Shown piece after piece: positions 35,767-43,086 of a stretch of 64,000 nucleotides of DNA (its first letter is position 1; each line of letters starts with the position of its first letter). The translations under genes were made by a program, and so were the position numbers. The notes under the pieces are model-generated. The model ran no database searches and had not been told where the DNA came from. It saw only the letters and a list, made by a program, of their open reading frames with translations. Where the stretch lies: NCBI GenBank assembly GCA_016710965.1, contig JADJTW010000011.1:58316-122315 (forward strand), given 5' to 3'. Source of the DNA: Flavobacteriales bacterium (lineage in GTDB: Bacteria; Bacteroidota; Bacteroidia; Flavobacteriales_F; PHOS-HE28).

Positions 35767-36287
35767 GCACGCTCGTCTTCGGATATGGGTCTTTGCTGAA
35801 CGCGGGCAGCATAGAGCGCACACTTGGCCGTACACCAGCGCATGGCGAATTCACCCCGGCACGGCTGCGCGACCATGAGCGCGTGTGGGACTATTCAGCG
35901 CAGGTTCATGCCGATGCCATCGAAGGGGAGGTGCAAGCCGTATTCCTCAACCTGCGTGCATGCCACGGGGCATCGGTGAATGGGGCCCTGTTCGTTGTGG
36001 ACGACCGTGAATTGCGCCTGCTTGCAACGCGCGAGCGTTTCTACTCGATGGTGGAGGTGAACGGCTTGCTCAACCCGGCTCCGCACATGCGGGCGGTCGC
36101 ATTCATCTGCACGAACCCGTTGCATCTGGCTGCCGTCGGCCAGGAGGCATGCATCATGCAAGGCTATATCGAATTGGTGCGAGAAGGCTGCGCGAGCTTC
36201 GGGCAGGAATTCATCGACGAATTCGGCCGGACCACACGGCCAGCGGGCTTCCCCGTCGTCCAAGGGCCGTATCGCTTCATGCGATAG
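35763..36287 (+). CDS. Gamma-glutamylcyclotransferase-like (GGCT/AIG2) protein
   Basis: A 174-residue protein beginning MSTLVFGYGSLLN, the GGCT-fold substrate-loop motif YGSL. The ATRERFY segment (Glu about residue 93) fits the position of the catalytic Glu. The family cyclises gamma-glutamyl amino acids to 5-oxoproline, though many members have other roles. Its start lies inside the DUF4062 stop (ATGA), so the two are translationally coupled and likely work together. Confidence 0.75.
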   Translation: MSTLVFGYGSLLNAGSIERTLGRTPAHGEFTPARLRDHERVWDYSAQVHADAIEGEVQAVFLNLRACHGASVNGALFVVDDRELRLLATRERFYSMVEVNGLLNPAPHMRAVAFICTNPLHLAAVGQEACIMQGYIELVREGCASFGQEFIDEFGRTTRPAGFPVVQGPYRFMR

Positions 36288-36333
36288 GGCGGCCGACGCT
36301 TGCATTCGCGCCTGGTGGCGTTACATTGGTTCC

Positions 36334-36519
36334 ATGAGCGCCCTGCTACGAACGCACAAGAAGCGCACGCGACGGAAGCGCCAGCCCGATGAATTGCTGG
36401 TGCGGCTTCGCGGAAGGTTGGCGCGAACAGTGGCTTTGCAATGGCGCGACGGTGCAGGCGAACTGCACTACGAACGACTGACCGCTGCGCAGAGCTGGCC
36501 CTTCCTGCAGCGGCAGTGA
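36334..36519 (+). CDS. Small basic hypothetical protein
   Basis: A 61-residue open frame, very rich in Arg and Lys at the N-terminus (THKKRTRRKRQ), that lies 46 bases after the GGCT-like gene. The upstream bases GTTACATTGG weakly resemble a -7 box. I recognise no family. It ends 22 bases from the convergent cyclase gene, and composition alone cannot prove that it is translated. Confidence 0.35.
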   Translation: MSALLRTHKKRTRRKRQPDELLVRLRGRLARTVALQWRDGAGELHYERLTAAQSWPFLQRQ

Positions 36520-36541
36520 GCGATTCGTTCCGAGGCTGTTC

Positions 36542-38368
36542 TCACTCGCGTTCGACGTAGTACATCTCCATGTCGCCCTTGCCTTTCACCTGCACCATGC
36601 CACGTACCGTGAAGCGCAGGCCGGGCTCCCTTTTCACCAGTTCATACGTGCCTTCGCTGATGTTCACGCGGCCCACCTCGCCGGTGCTCTCCATGCGCGC
36701 AGCGATGTTCACCGTATCGCCCCAGAGGTCGTATTGGAATTTGGTGTCGCCCACGATGCCAGCCACCACGGGCCCCGTATGTATGCCCGCGCGCATGCTG
36801 AACGCAGGAAGGCCCTGCGCATGGCGTTCAGCAGCGTGCATGCGCATGTAAGCCTGCATCTCCAGGGCAGCGAGCACGGTATCGCGGGTGCTGCCGGTGC
36901 GCGGCTCTGGAAGTCCGCCAGCGCACATGTAGGCATCCCCGATGGTCTTGATCTTCTCCAGGCCGTAGCGCGTTACGATGGCGTCGAAGGCCTTGAAGCA
37001 TGTGTTGATGGCGGCGACCAGTTCATGCGCGCTCATGCGTTCGCTCTGCGGTGTGAAATCCTCGAAGTCCGTGAACAGGATGGAGACCCCGGCCACGTCG
37101 CGCGCCTTGGCTTCACCGAACTGCTTGAGCTCCTCGGCTATGGTGCGCGGCAGGATGTTCAGCAGGAGCTTGTCGCTGCGCTGCCGCTCATGGTCGATCG
37201 CATTCCGGGATCGGCGCATATAGCGCAATCGGCTCCAGAGCCCAACGGCGAGCATGGTCACGGCGATGACCCCGAACAGGAAGACGCGCTTCTGATCACG
37301 CTCGCGGCTCAGCCGCTCCTGGTAGGCGATGTCCGCCTCGCGCTTCTCCTGTACGCGCACCAGGCTGTCGGCCAACTGTTCGCGCTCGAAGCTGTGGGTC
37401 ATCTCCACACGGGTGATCTCCTTGGCGAGTTGCTGCCCGAACATGCTATCGCGCAGGACAACGTACCGTTGAAGCATGGCCAATGCATCGAAAGGCCGTT
37501 TGGCGCTCTCATAGGCTTGAAAAAGGCATTCGCACGCCTGCTGCTCCAAGCCCAAGGTGCGCAGTTCGCGCGCCGTGGCCAGCGCCACCGAGCAATACTG
37601 GATGGCCGATGCGGCATTGCCACTGTGCAGCATGTTCATTCCAAGTTGCACGTTCACGTTGCCGCGCACGAACCGATTGGGCGTCCGTGCGATCAATCGA
37701 TGGCTCTCGAGCAGGTAGTGCCGCGCGCTGTCGAGTCGGCCCAGTTTGTCCAGGCATTCGCCGATATGCGAGTAGGTCACTGCGATCCAAGAGGTATCCT
37801 TCTGGGAAAGCCGGATGGCCAGACCGCGCCTGTACAGTATCAGGGCGCTGTCCAGGCGGCCACGGTCTTCGAGCAAGGCTCCGAAGTTGTTGTAGAGCTG
37901 GGCGCGTTCGAACGGGGTGCCGGTGCGATCGCGGATCTCCATGCTGAGGGCATAGTAGTGCCCTGCCTTGTCGAAGTTCTTATCGTAGTGGTGTATGGAT
38001 CCGATGTTGTTGTACACCTCGGCGAGCCCGGCCTGATCATCGTTGGCCTCGCACAGGCGCATGGCAGCATAGAACTCCATGAGCGCCTTGTTGAAATCGC
38101 CCCGGCGCTGCGTGATGACCCCGCGTCGGATGATCACGCGCGCCTGCTTGCGCACATCCCGGGCAGCCAGTGCAATGTCGTTCGCATGGTCCAAGAGGGC
38201 GTTGGCGCGTTCATAGTCGCCAGCGTTCTCGGCGCTCCCGGCACTGTCCAGGTATGACCTGAAGCTGGCATCCACATCGGCTTGCGCCGCAGCATGGGCG
38301 GGCCACATCGCCCAAGCAGCAACAACCCACAGCGCGCATCGAAGGCTCCGGATGGTGCTGTTCGGCAT
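36542..38368 (-). CDS. TPR-containing class III adenylate/guanylate cyclase
   Basis: A 608-residue protein. The start at 38368 opens a signal peptide (MPNSTIRSLRCALWVVAAWA). Several tetratricopeptide-like repeats (about 40-330: YNNIGSIHHYDKNFDKAGHYY and similar) lie outside, followed by a membrane helix at about 360-380 and a class III cyclase domain from about 410. The cyclase has the metal-binding LFTDFEDFT, TIGDAYMCAGG, and DLWGDTVNIAARME. The choice between ATP and GTP cannot be made with confidence. The design suggests a membrane receptor that makes a cyclic nucleotide when the periplasmic TPR part binds a partner. Confidence 0.9.
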   Translation of the reverse strand: MPNSTIRSLRCALWVVAAWAMWPAHAAAQADVDASFRSYLDSAGSAENAGDYERANALLDHANDIALAARDVRKQARVIIRRGVITQRRGDFNKALMEFYAAMRLCEANDDQAGLAEVYNNIGSIHHYDKNFDKAGHYYALSMEIRDRTGTPFERAQLYNNFGALLEDRGRLDSALILYRRGLAIRLSQKDTSWIAVTYSHIGECLDKLGRLDSARHYLLESHRLIARTPNRFVRGNVNVQLGMNMLHSGNAASAIQYCSVALATARELRTLGLEQQACECLFQAYESAKRPFDALAMLQRYVVLRDSMFGQQLAKEITRVEMTHSFEREQLADSLVRVQEKREADIAYQERLSRERDQKRVFLFGVIAVTMLAVGLWSRLRYMRRSRNAIDHERQRSDKLLLNILPRTIAEELKQFGEAKARDVAGVSILFTDFEDFTPQSERMSAHELVAAINTCFKAFDAIVTRYGLEKIKTIGDAYMCAGGLPEPRTGSTRDTVLAALEMQAYMRMHAAERHAQGLPAFSMRAGIHTGPVVAGIVGDTKFQYDLWGDTVNIAARMESTGEVGRVNISEGTYELVKREPGLRFTVRGMVQVKGKGDMEMYYVERE

Positions 38369-38405
38369 TGCGACAATATAGCCTTGGATCCGCATTCCGC
38401 AAGGC

Positions 38406-38435
38406 TTGCCAGGATCGATCGCGCGGTTATCTTCG
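38406..38435 (+). promoter_or_regulatory. Putative promoter of the duplicated-motif lipoprotein
   Basis: TTG at 38406-38408, then 19 bases, then TATCTTCG at 38428-38435 (one mismatch to TAnnTTTG). The -7 box ends 16 bases before the start codon at 38452. Motif match only. Confidence 0.4.
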
Positions 38436-38451
38436 GACAAACCACCACGCC

Positions 38452-39084
38452 ATGGAAAACCGTAGGATCCTCCTGTACGCTACGATGGCCTTGCTCGCCA
38501 TCGTTTGCAGCAATTGCTCCGGACCAGTGCCCTCCACCACCTCGGTAGGCGGCCCGGGGTTCGGTAAAGCCTATTTCGGGAAGGAGATGCTGGAAAACCT
38601 GATGGCCGTTGAAGGTTGCGAAGCGGTGCGCATCTACAACGTCCGCCGGACACGGGATGATGAGGCAGGATCGGCCATGGCGATCCCTGCGGAGATGTAC
38701 GGTCGCGACCTGTACAATGAAGAGAAGCGCTTGTACATCTATTTCGATGGTCTCAGGGGAAGCGATGTCCTCACGGGTCGCTTCCGTGAGGCGCAAGCTG
38801 AGGAAGCGACCGACTGGGTGGAAGCCGCAGGGGATAGCTCCTACGCCACCAACTTCGGAACGGATCAGGTAAGGGCGCTGCTGGCGGTGGAGGGATGCAC
38901 GGCGGTGCAGGTGAAGCCCGAGACGAGGTCGGATGGTTACTACACCATGCGCCTCGATCCTGTTTCGATCAAGGAAGGTGTGGCGACCATCGTGGGCGAC
39001 GGCTCCGTTTACGCCGTATGCGGCGAGCCCTGCCCGGTGTACTGCGGACACATGCCATCGCTGTACGTGCATATGCGCGACTAG
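38452..39084 (+). CDS. Lipoprotein-like protein with internal duplication
   Basis: A 210-residue protein with a hydrophobic N-terminus ending in a lipobox-like IVCSNC. Two copies of one motif appear: LENLMAVEGCEAVRIY at about residues 47-62 and VRALLAVEGCTAVQVK at about 144-159, each led by FGK/FGT. A C-terminal CGEPCPVYCG cluster could form disulphides or bind metal. I recognise no family. It is divergent from the adenylate cyclase gene, with 83 bases between the starts. Confidence 0.65.
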   Translation: MENRRILLYATMALLAIVCSNCSGPVPSTTSVGGPGFGKAYFGKEMLENLMAVEGCEAVRIYNVRRTRDDEAGSAMAIPAEMYGRDLYNEEKRLYIYFDGLRGSDVLTGRFREAQAEEATDWVEAAGDSSYATNFGTDQVRALLAVEGCTAVQVKPETRSDGYYTMRLDPVSIKEGVATIVGDGSVYAVCGEPCPVYCGHMPSLYVHMRD

Positions 39085-39090
39085 GGCTGT

Positions 39091-39948
39091 TCAGTCAAGC
39101 CGCAGGCGATAGGCGAGGAGCAATCGTGCATACGGCCCGTCGGGAATGCCATGGTCTGCACAGTCGCGGCGTTGCACGCTGGTGTTCGATCGCAAGGGAT
39201 CGCCAGGCCCGCCGAATACGTTGCGCATGATGCACCAGCCCGCTTCGGTGCGCAGCACGATGTGGCGGGAGATGTAGTGGTCCACATACAGCCCCAGCGG
39301 GTTTTCGTTGATGCGACGGTAATCGCCATCGCGCACACCGAAGCTCGTCGTGTAGGCGCGGAAGCTCAGGCCCCATCGGTACCAATGCCTGCTCTTGCGT
39401 TCGAACGTCATCGAGCCGGGAAGCACGCCGTACAGGTTCGTGTTCGGGCTGATCCGCCAGTCGATGCCGAGCAGGGGCATCACGAAAAGGCCGAAGGCGT
39501 CGTGATTGACGTACACGCCGCAACGCGCCGTGAGCGACGACTTGTATGCACGGCTTGCCAGCAGCACGCCGCCAGGCTGGATGTCTCCACGGCGCTGATC
39601 GCCCAGCCAGTGGTAGCGAACGATGCCCGCCACCGCCAATTTCCATCCGTGTCCGAGCGGTGCGACGTAGGTGATCGCGCCACCTGCACCTTGCATGGTT
39701 TCCTGCACCTCCTCCGTTCGCTGCGGAACGTAACGGTCGCCAGCCGTTATGGTCTGCCATTGCACCCAATACGGGTCGAGGACGAGCAATCGGCCCAGCG
39801 TGTCGAGCCTGAGCGGCAGCGTAGCGCTCAGCTCCGAGCGGTTGAGGCCGGGGCTGCCCATGGCGTTCACGCTGAGGAGATCGATCAGCGGCTGAGCGTG
39901 CGATGCGGTCATGCCACAGATGGCGATGAAGAGCGTGGCGCAGCGCAT
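39091..39948 (-). CDS. Outer-membrane beta-barrel-like protein
   Basis: A 285-residue protein. The start at 39948 gives a signal peptide (MRCATLFIAICGMTASHAQ), and upstream in-frame residues look non-coding. The rest alternates aromatic and polar residues in short strands (GHGWKLAVAGIVRYHWLG, YISRHIVLRTEAGW) and ends LLLAYRLRLD, as expected for a small barrel. It may belong to the DUF6268-like outer membrane proteins, but I am not sure. Function unknown. Confidence 0.65.
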   Translation of the reverse strand: MRCATLFIAICGMTASHAQPLIDLLSVNAMGSPGLNRSELSATLPLRLDTLGRLLVLDPYWVQWQTITAGDRYVPQRTEEVQETMQGAGGAITYVAPLGHGWKLAVAGIVRYHWLGDQRRGDIQPGGVLLASRAYKSSLTARCGVYVNHDAFGLFVMPLLGIDWRISPNTNLYGVLPGSMTFERKSRHWYRWGLSFRAYTTSFGVRDGDYRRINENPLGLYVDHYISRHIVLRTEAGWCIMRNVFGGPGDPLRSNTSVQRRDCADHGIPDGPYARLLLAYRLRLD

Positions 39949-40026
39949 GAGGGCAAAGGAAACCGAAGCTTCCTTTCTCCAGCGATGCGCAACTTGTCGC
40001 GCTGAAGCGGGATCTTCACCGCACCG

Positions 40027-41502
40027 ATGAAGCGCTGGTTGTTCCTTCTTGCAGGTCCGTTGCTTGCCGTGCTGGTGTTCGCGCTCATGCGGCACCACGG
40101 CCCGCAGCCCGCCTTCATGGCCGGCCTTGTGGCATGGATGGCGCTCTGGTGGATCACCGAGGCGGTGCCCATTCCCGTTACGTCGATATTGCCGCTGGTG
40201 CTCTTTCCGTTGCTGGGCATCGACTCCGTGCCCAGCACGGCATCGAACTACGGCAAGGAGATCATCTTCCTCTTCCTCGGCGGTTTCATCATCGCGCTGG
40301 GCATCGAGCGCTGCGGTTTGCATAAGCGCATCGCCCTGGGCATCATGGCGCGAGTAGGTGGCTCATCGGCGCGTTTGGTATTGGGGATCATGGTCGCGTG
40401 CGCGCTGCTGAGCATGTGGATCAACAGCACCGCAGCCACACTGGTGATGCTGCCCATCGCCCTCAGCCTGATTGACGACGATGATGCACCGGAGCCTGTA
40501 CGCAAGCGTCTGACCGTTCCGCTCCTTCTCGGTGTAGCCTACGGCGCTACGATCGGTGGCATGGCCACACCGGTGGGCACTCCGCCCAACCTCGTCTTCC
40601 TGGAATTGTGGAGGCAGATCTATCCGGAGGCGCCATCCATCGGTTTCGGGCAATGGATGGCCGTAGGGCTGCCACTGGCCATCCTCTTCATGGTCGTGGC
40701 CTGGCTGCTGCTCACGCGCTTCGTTTTCAAGCTGAAGGGCGATACGCTTGGAGAAGCCGACGCCGTGCGCGAGCGCTTGCGCGGATTAGGTCGTGCCTCT
40801 GTGGATGAATGGCTCGCGGGCAGTGTGTTCGCGATGGTGGCATTGCTGTGGATCAGCGGCGACGACCTGCGCCTCGGGGAGGACTTCCTGCTCGCAGGCT
40901 GGCGCTCGCGCTTCGGCATGCTCAAGGGCGTGAGCGATGCGGCCATCGCCGTCCTCGGTGCCGTGCTGCTCTTCGTCATTCCTGCCGGCAAGCGTATACG
41001 CCAAGCGCACGACCCCTACGCCACGCACGAGGAGAGCCGTACGCTCATGGACTGGACCTTTGCAGAGCGGCGCGTGCCCTGGGGCGTGCTGCTGCTCATC
41101 GGCGGTGGCTTCGCACTGGCGGCAGGCGTCGACAAGGCAGGCCTGAGCGGCATCATCGGTGAGGCCATGGCCGGGCTGGGCTCCCTGCCCATGGTGATGC
41201 TGATCGGCAGCACCGCGTTGGTCGTGTGCCTCTTAAGCGAGCTTGGAAGCAATACCGCGACAGCCAGCCTCGCACTGCCCATCCTCGCCGCCATGGCGCA
41301 GCGTTGGGGCATGGACCCCCAGAGCATCCTGTGGCCGGCAACTCTCGCGGCAAGCCTGGGCTTCATGCTGCCTGTCGCGTCGCCCATGCAGACCATCGTC
41401 TTCGGTACCGGCCGCATCCCCATGCAGCAGATGGTGAAGGCCGGGGTGTGGATGGACCTGATCGGCGTGCTGCTGCTGATGCTCTTCTTCGGGTGGGGAT
41501 GA
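40027..41502 (+). CDS. DASS/SLC13-family sodium-anion symporter
   Basis: A 491-residue permease with about 11 hydrophobic segments. The two inverted-repeat signature loops are visible: WINSTAATLVMLP at about residues 130-142 and SELGSNTATASLALP at about 403-417. These correspond to the NST/SNT substrate and sodium sites of the DASS family. WWITEAVPIPVTSILP near the N-terminus is also typical. It should import di- or tricarboxylates, sulfate or phosphate with sodium; which one is not evident. It is divergent from the barrel-like gene. Confidence 0.9.
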   Translation: MKRWLFLLAGPLLAVLVFALMRHHGPQPAFMAGLVAWMALWWITEAVPIPVTSILPLVLFPLLGIDSVPSTASNYGKEIIFLFLGGFIIALGIERCGLHKRIALGIMARVGGSSARLVLGIMVACALLSMWINSTAATLVMLPIALSLIDDDDAPEPVRKRLTVPLLLGVAYGATIGGMATPVGTPPNLVFLELWRQIYPEAPSIGFGQWMAVGLPLAILFMVVAWLLLTRFVFKLKGDTLGEADAVRERLRGLGRASVDEWLAGSVFAMVALLWISGDDLRLGEDFLLAGWRSRFGMLKGVSDAAIAVLGAVLLFVIPAGKRIRQAHDPYATHEESRTLMDWTFAERRVPWGVLLLIGGGFALAAGVDKAGLSGIIGEAMAGLGSLPMVMLIGSTALVVCLLSELGSNTATASLALPILAAMAQRWGMDPQSILWPATLAASLGFMLPVASPMQTIVFGTGRIPMQQMVKAGVWMDLIGVLLLMLFFGWG

Positions 41503-41527
41503 GCGACTCGGCCCATCCGTTCCGCGC

Positions 41528-42508
41528 TCAGCACAGCAGGCTGTAGTCCACCAAGAGCTTCTCCCCATCGCGCCAGCGGATCCAACCGGTGGGCACGATG
41601 CGGTCGGCCAATCCGTTGGTGGAGACCATGAGCCAGTCTCCTTGTACCGCCAATGGTTTCAGCAGCGCATCGGCGCCGTCGGCAAGCACCGCTGCATGTT
41701 CCAGCGGTTTCAGGCGAATCGGATTCACTGAAGGATCAAGGATCTCCACGGCCACCACGCCCAGGATGAACTCGTGCCACAGGCGCAGCTCCAGATCTTG
41801 CCGGAACAGCCAAGCGGTGCGACCATCTTGCTCGTTCACCACCACTTCGATCCAATTCTGGGCAATGGTCACTGCCCGCACAAGCAGCAGATCGTAGTCG
41901 AGCTTGAGGTGTGCAGGCACGAACCACGGCGGCGCGTAGGCGATCTCCACATGATATTCCCCCTGCACGAAGACGATACTATCCGAAACAGCGGCGTGAT
42001 CCGGTGGCTGGTCCAGGTCTGGCATCGCATAGAAGCGCAGCACGCCGGGCTCGAGCCGTGGCGAGACCATGCCCATGCCCAAGGTCCTGGTCGGGGATTG
42101 AAGGGCGAAGGAATGATCGACGGCTCCGCCCAATGACGCGAACAGAACAGGCGTGGGTTTCATGTGCCGCATGCGCTCCTGTTCCCATTGTTCGTCCGAT
42201 TGTTCTTTCTGGTCCAAGAAACGCTTGGTGGACCAAGCCGACATGATCAACGCCAACGGCCCGATGACCAGCAGCACCCGAACGAGCAGGCCTCGCGCCA
42301 TGCGTCGCGCAAGCATGATGGCAACGACCACGGCCAACACGAAGCCCAGCAGGGCGTACCCCAACACGGTGGCCGCACCGGCAAGCCCGTCGCTTTGATC
42401 CACTGATGCGTTTCCCAGGAAACCGCCCGCGAACAGGCCGAGCACGGCGGCGCTCAAGACGAAGCCGATGCCGGGCCAACGCTTGGATGCGGATGAAGCG
42501 CTAGGCAT
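41528..42508 (-). CDS. Hypothetical membrane protein
   Basis: A 326-residue protein with three N-terminal hydrophobic segments (about 12-30, 46-66 and 74-92), then a soluble region that is probably periplasmic and ends in an SH3-like stretch (VQGDWLMVSTNGLADRIVPTGW). I recognise no family. It lies 18 bases downstream of the small lipoprotein gene on the same strand and converges on the symporter gene. Confidence 0.6.
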   Translation of the reverse strand: MPSASSASKRWPGIGFVLSAAVLGLFAGGFLGNASVDQSDGLAGAATVLGYALLGFVLAVVVAIMLARRMARGLLVRVLLVIGPLALIMSAWSTKRFLDQKEQSDEQWEQERMRHMKPTPVLFASLGGAVDHSFALQSPTRTLGMGMVSPRLEPGVLRFYAMPDLDQPPDHAAVSDSIVFVQGEYHVEIAYAPPWFVPAHLKLDYDLLLVRAVTIAQNWIEVVVNEQDGRTAWLFRQDLELRLWHEFILGVVAVEILDPSVNPIRLKPLEHAAVLADGADALLKPLAVQGDWLMVSTNGLADRIVPTGWIRWRDGEKLLVDYSLLC

Positions 42509-42526
42509 GCTGAAAGCAGTATTCTG

Positions 42527-42976
42527 CTACTGCCCCATGGCCTTCTTCATCTGTTCCATCATGGCCGGGTCAATGCCCTTGCCCTCCATCTGCAGCATGG
42601 CCAGTTTCATGCCCAGGTCAGCGATACGCGGCGCGTACTCCTGACCTATCGTGTTGAACTCCTGCCAGCACTTCATCCCCAACTCACGCTCGCCCTTCGC
42701 CTTGATGCGCTCGTTCAATTCGTTCGCGCGCGATGACCATTCCTGTTGCCGTGCTTCATCCACCTTCTTCGCCGCCACCATGTCCTTCAGCCCGGCTTCA
42801 TAGTCGGCCATCAGGTCGCGGAACTCGCCCACCAGCGGATCGCATTGTGTGGCCGCCTCCACGGCCGGTGGGTCCTTCGGCGTATCTGAGGTTGCTGGCG
42901 CGCTGGTTCCTCCTCCGCATGCGGAGAGCATCAGAAGTGAGGGAAGCATGATCGCGTAGTTGGTCTTCATGTGCAT
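42527..42976 (-). CDS. Small putative lipoprotein
   Basis: A 149-residue protein from 42976; an alternative ATG lies two codons later. The signal ends in a lipobox LMLSAC, giving lipid attachment. The mature part is mostly helical with many Lys/Glu (VAAKKVDEARQQEWSSRANELNERIK) and Met-rich at the end (MEGKGIDPAMMEQMKKAMGQ). No family recognised. Its upstream region is shared with the propeller kinase gene and contains two palindromes, so it could be co-regulated by that kinase system. Confidence 0.7.
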   Translation of the reverse strand: MHMKTNYAIMLPSLLMLSACGGGTSAPATSDTPKDPPAVEAATQCDPLVGEFRDLMADYEAGLKDMVAAKKVDEARQQEWSSRANELNERIKAKGERELGMKCWQEFNTIGQEYAPRIADLGMKLAMLQMEGKGIDPAMMEQMKKAMGQ

Positions 42977-43004
42977 GGGTTGTTCGTTCCGGATGCGAAG
43001 GTCG

Positions 43005-43026
43005 ATGCATGCGCGGAAGCATGCAT
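43005..43026. promoter_or_regulatory. Perfect inverted repeat ATGCATGC-N6-GCATGCAT
   Basis: Eight-base arms with six bases between them. It abuts the ACCCAAATGGGT palindrome in the divergent region between the lipoprotein and propeller-kinase genes. It may be a second regulator site or part of the same operator. Confidence 0.45.
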
Positions 43027-43027
43027 G

Positions 43028-43072
43028 ACCCAAATGGGTGGATCCATGATGCCTGCGTGGCCTGTAAGTTCG
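43028..43072 (+). promoter_or_regulatory. ACCCAAATGGGT site plus -7 box of the propeller-kinase operon
   Basis: The palindrome ACCCA-AA-TGGGT (43028-43039) lies 25 bases before TAAGTTCG (43065-43072), a -7-like box with one mismatch, which ends 14 bases before the kinase start. The palindrome centre would sit near -44 relative to a start about six bases past the box, a usual place for an activator. The same arrangement recurs at 46969-47013. Confidence 0.6.
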
Positions 43073-43086
43073 TCGTTCTGTACGCG

